DNA of 6,333 bases from Pseudomonadota bacterium (GTDB lineage: Bacteria > Desulfobacterota > Syntrophia > Syntrophales > JADFWA01): assembly GCA_030596145.1 (NCBI GenBank), contig JAUVKS010000117.1, positions 1 through 6,333 on the forward strand. Direction: 5' to 3'. The notes under the pieces were generated by a model. That model was not told the origin of the DNA, did no database searches, and saw nothing but the letters and a program-made list of their open reading frames with translations. Shown here one piece after another: positions 1-5,501 of the stretch; position 1 is the first letter of the stretch; the number at the start of each line of letters is the position of its first letter. A program made the position numbers and the translations under genes.

Positions 1-48
1 CCTTCTCTGAGTTTAAAGTTGAACCCCGAGAGCTTTGATTCGATAATT

Positions 49-108
49 TTGTAGGGTGGCATTTTATATGCCACCGTTTGCGGTCGGGTGTAAAACCCGA
101 CCCTACAA
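49..108. repeat. Compound palindromic repeat (REP/MITE-like), two hairpins inside an outer stem
   Basis: The outer arms TTGTAGGGT (49-57) and ACCCTACAA (100-108) are perfect inverted repeats. Between them lie two perfect 8-bp hairpins: GGTGGCAT/ATGCCACC (55-62 with 68-75, loop 63-67) and GGTCGGGT/ACCCGACC (82-89 with 95-102, loop 90-94). The inner hairpins share a few bases with the outer arms, so the strand can fold either as two hairpins or as a forked structure. Dispersed GTAGGGT-type palindromes of this build are common non-coding repeats in bacterial genomes. It sits about 75 bases beyond the stop of the alanine racemase gene. No T-run follows the hairpins on the minus strand, so it is not a standard intrinsic terminator, though it could stabilise the 3' end of that mRNA. 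The structure is certain; the family assignment is inferred. Confidence 0.75.
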
Positions 109-181
109 TCCAAAACTCGCTCTTCAGAATCATATTTCCAAAGCTATATGCAGTTTCGAGATGGTTGTGCGAAGATCTTTT

Positions 182-2119
182 TTATAAATCCCAGATAAAC
201 GTTACTCCGCTATTTGGGAATATCCACTCATCATCGCTTATCTTCAACTTTATCGATTCTCTCTCCTTCTTGACAACCTCCGGATAAGGATGCTTTCCGG
301 CAAAGAAACTCACCTCTCTTACATTTTTCAGGTTCGTACCACCGTAGTTGAATGAAATTTCCAGACCCCGTGTAGGATAAACCAGGTAGACAGAAAAAAT
401 ATTATTGCCTTTGAACTTTTTGGTTTCAATCTCGATTTCCATCTTCACCGGTTTATTCATTTTTTCCTTTAGCGTATCCCCCCCGCACCATACTTCATAT
501 CCTCTGTCTGTTTCTTCTGTCCTGATAATCGTGACATCTTCACTGTCGATGAGCACTCGATTTACCTTGAAGTCACTCTCCCTGAACAGATCTTCCCCCC
601 GATTCAGAAGCCACCTGTATTCACACCTCCCATCCTCAAAAAGGGCGGAAAGTTGTTTGTTGTTCATAGCACATCCGATGATAAAGACGCTTTTCCTAAG
701 GGTCTTGGTATATTCTATATGGGTTGTGATCTTGAAATAATCTCCCGCAAGATCGTCATCGGTTACGTTTATATCGTATTTAAAGTCTGTTCTTAACTCC
801 AACTGCCTGTCTTCTTTCCCAAATAAGGTTTCGAACATCTCATAATAGATTGCATCGCCCAGTTCTGCATCCCGTACCCTCGTCTGGAAACAGTTTCGGA
901 TTATATTGTCTATTCGTGATATGGATTTTTCCTCATCGGGGATGAATACTCTCCTTAATCGTGGTTCTATGGTATCGGTTTTTCCCTTATGTACAAATAC
1001 CCGTGGTGCTCTCTTGCCCAGCGCGCATAGAATTTCATAGCTTATCGTTTTTGCCTTCTTTGCAATTTCATTGGCTGAGATGTAATCGTTTTCTTGTTTT
1101 CCCATCAGAACGACCTCATCTCCTACCTCGCAACCCGGTATATCGGTTGCATCTATAGTACACATATCCATAGATACACGCCCTATAATAGGTGCTCTTT
1201 TTCCCCTGATCAGGGCCTCTCCCTGATTTGAAAGTATAAAACCGTAACCGTCTCCGTATCCCACAGGAATGGTTGCTATCCTGGTCGATTTATCTGTAAC
1301 GTGAGTTCTACCATAGCCGATGCCATAACCTTTCGGGAAATCTTTCAGGAGTACCACGCTGGTTTTGAAGTTCATGACCGGAGCGAGGTTTGCTTTTGAT
1401 CCTGTGTTTGGAGAAGGATATATGCCGTAGGACATGAGACCGGGTCGTACCATATCAAGGTTGAACCCGGGAAAGTTAAGGATTCCTCCACTGTTGCACA
1501 TGTGTCTTACTGGAATGTGTATGTTATTTTCCTCCAGTTTTTCAAGGAGTTCCCTGAACAGTTTCCACTGCATCTGGTTGTAGTCGTCATCTTCAACTTC
1601 ACTGGAGGAGAGGTGGGAAAAAATGCCCTCCACCGTAATATTAGGGAACTGAAGGATTTCTTTAATTATATCGAAAGCCTCGTGGTGAATAGTTCCACCC
1701 CTTCCCATCCCCGTATCCACTTCAATGTGAACCGGTATCCTGCTGGCCATCTTTTCATAACTTTTCTGCAATTCTCTGGCAAAACCGATATCAGAAACCG
1801 ACGGAGTCAAATTATATTTGATGATCTCATCTATTTCTGAGACTGTTGCCGGACTTAGGATGACTATTGGTGCATCTATCCCGCTTACCCGCAGCTGTAC
1901 ACCTTCATCTGCATTTGCGACCCCCAGAAGGGCGGCACCATTTTTCAGGGCAACGTTGGAAATTTCAATCGCTCCGTGGCCATAAGCATCCGCTTTGACC
2001 ACCTGTAGAATTTTGACACCGGGGCCGACCAACTTCTTTATTTCATCCCAGTTATGGCTGAAATTGCCCAAGTCAACCTCTACCCAACTCCTGTATTTCA
2101 GGTCATCTCTTAGTGTCAT
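182..2119 (-). CDS. alr: Alanine racemase (PLP-dependent) with a long C-terminal extension of unknown function
   Basis: Converts L-alanine to D-alanine in the cytoplasm for peptidoglycan synthesis. The first ~380 of 645 residues form a complete fold-III PLP racemase. The PLP lysine is K42 in VVKADAYGHG. By analogy with the Geobacillus enzyme, the other visible equivalents are R140 (DTGMGRGG), H169 (GIFSHL), N209-S210, R225 (VRPG), the catalytic tyrosine Y269 (GIGYGRTH), M317-D318 (SMDMC) and Y361 (SYE). All key residues are present, so the enzyme should be active. Ordinary alanine racemases are about 360-390 residues; here residues ~385-645 follow in frame without a break. This extension begins with a charged helical stretch (~394-437) and then looks beta-rich, ending SGVTFIWDL; I do not recognise its family. 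The ATG at 2119 is chosen because YRSWVEVDL lies at the normal N-terminal position. A Shine-Dalgarno AAAGGAA (2131-2137) sits 11 bases upstream. It is the second gene of an operon, 52 bases after the cyclase gene. Confidence 0.93.
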   Translation of the reverse strand: MTLRDDLKYRSWVEVDLGNFSHNWDEIKKLVGPGVKILQVVKADAYGHGAIEISNVALKNGAALLGVANADEGVQLRVSGIDAPIVILSPATVSEIDEIIKYNLTPSVSDIGFARELQKSYEKMASRIPVHIEVDTGMGRGGTIHHEAFDIIKEILQFPNITVEGIFSHLSSSEVEDDDYNQMQWKLFRELLEKLEENNIHIPVRHMCNSGGILNFPGFNLDMVRPGLMSYGIYPSPNTGSKANLAPVMNFKTSVVLLKDFPKGYGIGYGRTHVTDKSTRIATIPVGYGDGYGFILSNQGEALIRGKRAPIIGRVSMDMCTIDATDIPGCEVGDEVVLMGKQENDYISANEIAKKAKTISYEILCALGKRAPRVFVHKGKTDTIEPRLRRVFIPDEEKSISRIDNIIRNCFQTRVRDAELGDAIYYEMFETLFGKEDRQLELRTDFKYDINVTDDDLAGDYFKITTHIEYTKTLRKSVFIIGCAMNNKQLSALFEDGRCEYRWLLNRGEDLFRESDFKVNRVLIDSEDVTIIRTEETDRGYEVWCGGDTLKEKMNKPVKMEIEIETKKFKGNNIFSVYLVYPTRGLEISFNYGGTNLKNVREVSFFAGKHPYPEVVKKERESIKLKISDDEWIFPNSGVTFIWDL

Positions 2120-2130
2120 TGTGAATGTAA

Positions 2131-2165
2131 TTCCTTTAAGAGTTTAAACTTAAAACTTTAAACTT
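2131..2165 (-). repeat. AT-rich spacer with repeated AGTTTAAA words and the alr ribosome binding site
   Basis: The short spacer between the cyclase and racemase genes contains the 10-bp palindrome AGTTTAAACT (2141-2150) and a second copy of the core at 2154-2164. On the minus strand this makes two direct AAGTTTAAA words 13 bases apart. An 11-bp version, AGTTTAAAGTT, recurs on the plus strand at 10-20. The spacer also carries the Shine-Dalgarno of the racemase gene (AAAGGAA, 2131-2137). No G+C-rich hairpin with a T-run is present, so transcription is expected to continue from the cyclase into the racemase. Confidence 0.4.
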
Positions 2166-2171
2166 GGAGCC

Positions 2172-4313
2172 CTATTTTTTCGTCATGGTATAAACTCCGT
2201 CCCATTCACCAACGGGCGGGTTCTGTTTCAGTTTCTTGCATCTTTCGATATACAGCTCTGATGGAGGATCTCCAGTGCGGATAGATAGCACATTTTGGAA
2301 ACAAGCAATAGCTTCGTCCCATTCTCCCTGTTTATATCTTGTCAGTCCATCCTCAAATAGTTTGACAAACTCATCCCACTTTTCAGAGTCTTTTGTTTCC
2401 CCCCAAAGTTCATATATCTTAACAGGAAGTTCTTTCCCCTTGACCCTGACCGAATCGAGTTCCCGGCAGAAGAATTCTTCCTTTACCCGGTCGTATGTAT
2501 ATTCGCTTATGATGACATTTGTCCTGTATTCTTTATTGATTCCCTCCAGCCTCGAACCTAGGTTCACACTGTCACCCATGACAGTGTAATCAAACCTCAT
2601 CTCAGAACCCATATTTCCCACTACCATGTCACCACTGTTTACACCTATCCCTATATCGAAAACGGGTCTGCCCTCATCTGCCCATTTCTTCTGAAGTTTT
2701 TTCAATTCTCCCATCATTTCCAGAGCCGTCCTGCAGGCTCTGGCCGGATGGTCTTCCTGTGGGAGAGGGGCGCCAAATACAGCCATAATGGCATCCCCCA
2801 TGTATTTGTCAAGGAGGCCTTCGTATTTGAATACAATGTTGGTCATGGCGGTCAAATACTCGTTGAGTAGATGGACGAGTTCCTCCGGTGACAGCCTTTC
2901 AGAGATGGTGGTAAAACCCCTGATGTCGGAAAAGAGCACGGTAAGATGTTTCTTTTCTCCTCCAAGTTTTAACCTTGAAGGATCCTTCAGTATTTCGTTG
3001 ATGACAGAGGGGGTGAGGTAGTACTGGAAGGCACCCCGTATCTTTTTCTTTTCCCTCTCCTCGGTTATGTATTTGTAAATTGTTATACTGAGATAAACAA
3101 CCAGTATTGTAACTACCGGATAAATAAGGTTGAGCCAGAGGTTGTAGTGGGAGAAGACAAATATAGCAATTAGAATATAAGTAACAAGAAACATCAGGCC
3201 AAGGAAAACTCCGGGAATTGCTTTTACCCTGGGTAGAATGATACCGATGATGAGGCCGAAGAAAATTATGGCGGTAACGTCGATTAACCCGACCCAACCT
3301 GGGCGTTTAAGAAAGCTTTGATGCAGTATATTGTCTATTACTGTGGCGTGAATCTCGATCCCCGGGAAGACCGTACTGAAGGGAGTTACCCTAATGTCGT
3401 AGATTCCTGTAGCTGTGGCACCCACTAAAACGATCTTATCTTTAAAAAGTTTCGGGTTTAGGCGGCCATTTATGATGTCAGTAATTGAATAATGCGGAAA
3501 GGTCTTCGCCGATCCAAGATAATTAATCAGCATCCTGCCTGATTCGTTGGTGGGGATGTCGATGTTGTCTATCATTATTCCCTCGACCCCAAAATCTGCC
3601 ATCTTAAGGGTAATCATCGGCCAGTCCATGTATTGAAGTAATACAGAAATGGAAAGAGGGGAATAAAAATCATCTCCAAATTTGATAACCAAGGGGGACC
3701 ACCTTATCGTCCCGTCACTGTCAGGAAAATAATTAAAATATCCGCTACTTTCTGCCACGTCGGACAGCGGCCCCACGTTTGCCGCTACCGCACATGCCTT
3801 CAGCAAAGCAGATTCATCCGGATTGCTTCTGAGCTGCACTATCTGGTATTTGGAGTGAGAGATATTCTTGGTACCTTTTTTGAGTTCATCTTCCTTCAGG
3901 TGTGCTATATCCTTATCTGTGGTGTGAAAAAAGTAGCCGAGGGTAACATTTTCTGCACGCTTAATCGATCTGGCCAGGATGTTGTCGGTCTCCTCGGGTT
4001 CGGCAAAGACGATATCCATACCCACTGCTTTTGCCCCGTACCCTTTCAGGGTGTCAACAAGTTTTGCAATTGTTGATCTTGGCCATGGCCATCGTCCGAG
4101 TTCACTTAAGCTCTTCTCATCGATTGCCGCAATTACAGTTTCCCCGCCGGAAGGTCTCTCCCCCCTGGAAATCGTCCTCAGGTCCAGTGTCTTAAGTTCT
4201 ATGAATCTAAGGAAAGGAACATTCATAAAATAGAGGACTATTGCTATAAAGATAATGGAAAGGCTTATCTTCAAGGGGGATATTGATAATAATTTATTTA
4301 ATCGTTTATTCAT
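2172..4313 (-). CDS. CHASE2-domain class III adenylate/guanylate cyclase
   Basis: A membrane-bound signalling enzyme that should make cAMP (or cGMP) from the nucleoside triphosphate in response to an extracytoplasmic signal. Numbering is from the ATG at 4313 (713 residues). TM1 is at ~12-30. The periplasmic CHASE2 domain (~36-326) has the signature IDEKSLSELGRWPWPR and, near its end, LVGATATGIYD...TPF. Three close TM helices follow (~339-361, 365-388, 392-413), then a short linker (~414-455) with no HAMP domain. The catalytic domain is at ~455-640. Its metal-binding aspartates are D463 (FSDIRGFT) and D507 (DKYMGDA), the base-selecting pair is K503/T577, and the transition-state residues are N584 and R588 (VNLGSRL). 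A helical TPR-like tail (~645-690) ends the protein. A TTG at 4340 would add nine residues, but it lies directly against the -10 box, ahead of the expected transcript start. ATG 4313 has the Shine-Dalgarno GGAAGAG (4321-4327) seven bases upstream. First gene of the operon with alr. Confidence 0.93.
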   Translation of the reverse strand: MNKRLNKLLSISPLKISLSIIFIAIVLYFMNVPFLRFIELKTLDLRTISRGERPSGGETVIAAIDEKSLSELGRWPWPRSTIAKLVDTLKGYGAKAVGMDIVFAEPEETDNILARSIKRAENVTLGYFFHTTDKDIAHLKEDELKKGTKNISHSKYQIVQLRSNPDESALLKACAVAANVGPLSDVAESSGYFNYFPDSDGTIRWSPLVIKFGDDFYSPLSISVLLQYMDWPMITLKMADFGVEGIMIDNIDIPTNESGRMLINYLGSAKTFPHYSITDIINGRLNPKLFKDKIVLVGATATGIYDIRVTPFSTVFPGIEIHATVIDNILHQSFLKRPGWVGLIDVTAIIFFGLIIGIILPRVKAIPGVFLGLMFLVTYILIAIFVFSHYNLWLNLIYPVVTILVVYLSITIYKYITEEREKKKIRGAFQYYLTPSVINEILKDPSRLKLGGEKKHLTVLFSDIRGFTTISERLSPEELVHLLNEYLTAMTNIVFKYEGLLDKYMGDAIMAVFGAPLPQEDHPARACRTALEMMGELKKLQKKWADEGRPVFDIGIGVNSGDMVVGNMGSEMRFDYTVMGDSVNLGSRLEGINKEYRTNVIISEYTYDRVKEEFFCRELDSVRVKGKELPVKIYELWGETKDSEKWDEFVKLFEDGLTRYKQGEWDEAIACFQNVLSIRTGDPPSELYIERCKKLKQNPPVGEWDGVYTMTKK

Positions 4314-4340
4314 AACGGTTCTCTTCCAAAAATTTGGCAA

Positions 4341-4368
4341 ATAGTATCAAACCCTTCTTGAATGTCAA
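4341..4368 (-). promoter_or_regulatory. Sigma70-type promoter of the cyclase-alr operon
   Basis: On the minus strand a perfect -35 TTGACA (4368-4363) is followed by a 16-base spacer and the -10 TACTAT (4346-4341). The expected transcript start is near 4334, giving a leader of about 21 bases that carries the Shine-Dalgarno GGAAGAG before the ATG at 4313. The placement also argues against the TTG at 4340 as the translation start. The prediction rests on hexamer match and spacing only. Confidence 0.65.
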
Positions 4369-4454
4369 GGCAAAGAGCTTAGAAATTGCGGAAAGAATAC
4401 GGCCGGATAACGAAATTCTTGACAGAGGAAATGTGTTAGGATAAGTAATCCACA

Positions 4455-4470
4455 ATCGGCTGAAGCCGAT
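4455..4470. repeat. Short perfect palindrome
   Basis: ATCGGCT and AGCCGAT (7-bp arms) are separated by GA. With so tight a loop the hairpin would open by a pair or two at the top. It is the first of three palindromes packed into about 100 bases between the operon promoter and the tRNA gene, and is likely part of a dispersed repeat or an operator. No T-run follows on either strand, so it is not a terminator. Confidence 0.55.
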
Positions 4471-4521
4471 AGCTTGAGGCATGAAGCACAAAGGTGCGTA
4501 GTTACAAAGTCACCAAATAGC

Positions 4522-4553
4522 GCAGGGCTTAAGCCCTGCACGAGCGATCGCTC
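4522..4553. repeat. Two adjacent perfect palindromes (18 bp and 12 bp)
   Basis: GCAGGGCTTAAGCCCTGC (4522-4539) is a perfect 18-bp palindrome without a loop. Two bases later comes GAGCGATCGCTC (4542-4553), a perfect 12-bp palindrome containing the octamer GCGATCGC. They lie just upstream of the tRNA gene and overlap its candidate promoter. Loop-free palindromes of this length suit a dimeric protein site or a repeat element better than an RNA hairpin. No regulator can be named. Confidence 0.6.
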
Positions 4554-4557
4554 TAAT
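4529..4557 (+). promoter_or_regulatory. Candidate promoter of the tRNA-Thr gene
   Basis: A -10-like TCTAAT (4552-4557, five of six matches to TATAAT) lies 17 bases after a weak -35-like TTAAGC (4529-4534). Transcription would begin near 4564, leaving a leader of about nine bases before the mature tRNA, which is a usual arrangement. The -35 sits in the centre of the 18-bp palindrome and the 12-bp palindrome fills much of the spacer. The weak -35 keeps this tentative. Confidence 0.35.
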
Positions 4558-4572
4558 AAGTTTTATGCAAAA

Positions 4573-4648
<76 letters not shown>

Positions 4649-4658
4649 GAAATATCAA

Positions 4659-4697
4659 GGGGTTAGCCATTATTGGTTAGCCCCTCTTTTTGTTTTT
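4659..4697 (+). terminator. Rho-independent terminator of the tRNA gene
   Basis: A 10-bp stem pairs GGGGTTAGCC (4659-4668) with GGTTAGCCCC (4675-4684), with two G-T wobbles and the loop ATTATT. It is followed by CTCTTTTTG and a second T-run. It begins ten bases after the CCA end, so it should end the tRNA transcript and separate it from the lipoprotein genes. Confidence 0.85.
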
Positions 4698-4714
4698 GCT
4701 AACCTATTGCTAAC
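4661..4714. repeat. Four copies of a GGTTAGC heptamer (possible integrase arm sites)
   Basis: GGTTAGCC occurs directly at 4661-4668 and 4675-4682, and inverted as GCTAACC at 4698-4704 and GCTAAC at 4709-4714. Two of the copies form the stem of the terminator, but the other two lie outside it and are not needed for termination. Clustered short repeats just past a tRNA 3' end resemble the arm-type binding sites of tyrosine integrases. No intact integrase gene is present in the window, so this role is inferred. Confidence 0.35.
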
Positions 4715-4737
4715 TTTGATGTCATTTTGGGGGTCAT

Positions 4738-4904
4738 TTGGCGCGAAAAAGAAGTAAAGTAAAAAACGGGGAAACGTGATATATGTAGGCTTTAAAAGGT
4801 GAAATAATGGAAGAAAAAGACAGAAGTAGATGTGAAGAATGAAACCATCTCGAAAGATTAAAAAAGTAGGCAACGTAATCTTTGTGGATTTTAGGAAGAG
4901 GTAG
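4738..4904 (+). pseudogene. Broken short reading frame(s) downstream of the tRNA, possible relic of an integrated element
   Basis: One frame reads from a TTG at 4738 as LARKRSKVKNGET, then a TGA followed by YM and a TAG. Basic openings of this kind are typical of phage integrase N-termini, where WY often follows; here the tryptophan codon would have become TGA. The same frame continues through GEIMEEKDRSRCEE, starting at ATG 4807 with an AGGTG ribosome site, meets a TGA at 4840-4842, and goes on as NHLERLKK. A one-base slip in the A-run at 4860-4865 would lead into VGNVIFVDFRKR, which stops at 4902-4904. Alternatively these are two tiny ORFs, 4807-4842 and 4839-4904, overlapping by ATGA. No function is assigned; the call rests on how protein-like the fragments look. 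Confidence 0.25.
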
Positions 4905-4909
4905 AATAA

Positions 4910-5392
4910 ATGAGAAACATGTTTGTTTTATTTCTTGTTCTATTTCTAACCGGATGTGTCTCGATTGGTTCACTTCCGCAAGCGGCATCTGAGGTCAACT
5001 TTGATCCTGGTGTGGAAGGCCGTACCGGATGGTCAAAGTATGAAGAAATCTTTTTTTTAAAAAACGTAGATAAACGAACTGCCTATCTCGCAGCAAAGGC
5101 GGGTTTGGCGGATGCTGGCTTTACTATAAAGAAGGCCAGTTTTGAAAAACTATATGCAATTGGCGAACATGGCATAACGCTATATGACTGGAATATCGTA
5201 GCAGGCGTTTATATCAAACCAGAAGAACTTAAGGGTTGCTGGGTAAAGGTTCACGTTGAAGGATCTAAAGATGTTGGTTTCTGGGGAGACATGACAGCAT
5301 CTTCTTGGCCTCAAGATATATTTGAGGGAATGCGTAATTATATTGCTACAGAATCGCAAATAACTGTTCCAAGCAAGAAACATTTTAAGTAA
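4910..5392 (+). CDS. Outer-membrane-type lipoprotein of unknown function
   Basis: A 160-residue protein. Residues 1-15 form a short basic and hydrophobic signal peptide (MRNMFVLFLVLFLTG) with lipobox LTGC and the lipidated cysteine at C16. The following residue is Val rather than Asp, so an outer-membrane destination is expected in a Gram-negative cell. The mature part is small and mixed alpha/beta, with an amphipathic AAKAGLADAGF helix (~63-73) followed by strands. It has one further cysteine in the mature region and no recognisable catalytic motif. I do not recognise the family. The start at 4910 is supported by AGGAAGAGG (4893-4901), eight bases upstream. It is the first intact gene after the tRNA and its terminator. 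The 40 bases after its stop hold no terminator, so it is probably co-transcribed with the mini-ORF and the Sel1 gene. Confidence 0.8.
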   Translation: MRNMFVLFLVLFLTGCVSIGSLPQAASEVNFDPGVEGRTGWSKYEEIFFLKNVDKRTAYLAAKAGLADAGFTIKKASFEKLYAIGEHGITLYDWNIVAGVYIKPEELKGCWVKVHVEGSKDVGFWGDMTASSWPQDIFEGMRNYIATESQITVPSKKHFK

Positions 5393-5432
5393 TCTCATGG
5401 GAATTTAGGAGAAAAAAGACAGAAGCAATAAA

Positions 5433-5501
5433 ATGGCTGTGCATCATACTTTTTTTATCGCCGGAATGTTCAGTCTTGCCGGATGTGGGGCAGAAAAATG
5501 A
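5433..5501 (+). CDS. 22-codon mini-lipoprotein or leader ORF overlapping the Sel1 gene
   Basis: The frame from ATG 5433 encodes only 22 residues: a short N-terminus with two histidines, a hydrophobic stretch FFIAGMFSLAG, the lipobox LAGC with cysteine at position 18, and four residues more. Its TGA overlaps the ATG of the Sel1 gene by four bases (ATGA, 5498-5501), a classic layout for translational coupling. The only strong purine-rich ribosome site (AGGAG, 5407-5411) is about 21 bases away, which is too far, so initiation may be weak. It could be a real mini-lipoprotein, a coupling leader, or the stump of a deleted lipoprotein gene. The lipobox in so short a frame makes pure chance less likely, but expression is unproven. 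Confidence 0.4.
   Translation: MAVHHTFFIAGMFSLAGCGAEK

Noticed and set aside
82..102. Hairpin as the terminator of the racemase transcript
   Set aside because: The stem is strong, but on the minus strand it is not followed by a T-run.
78..287. Open frame of 69 codons on the plus strand at the left edge
   Set aside because: It starts inside the palindromic repeat and runs into the antisense of the racemase 3' end. It has no ribosome site and no protein-like composition.
2899..3297. 132-codon minus-strand frame inside the cyclase gene
   Set aside because: It overlaps the cyclase in another frame across its last membrane helices and the start of the catalytic domain, where the cyclase frame is clearly the real one.
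4419..4445. Plus-strand TTGACA followed by GATAAG as a tRNA promoter
   Set aside because: The spacer is 15 bases, the -10 is weak, and it lies about 130 bases from the tRNA. The TCTAAT box at 4552 is better placed.
4306..4491. Minus-strand frame over the operon promoter region
   Set aside because: It covers the promoter and leader of the cyclase gene and a palindrome, and its translation resembles no protein.
4734..4988. 84-codon minus-strand frame opposite the lipoprotein start
   Set aside because: It is antisense to the signal peptide of a convincing lipoprotein gene; its hydrophobic look comes from A-rich sequence on the other strand.
4814..5425. 13-base match AAAAAGACAGAAG at 4814-4826 and 5413-5425
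   Set aside because: It is low-complexity A-rich sequence, and a match of this length is roughly expected by chance in a window this size.
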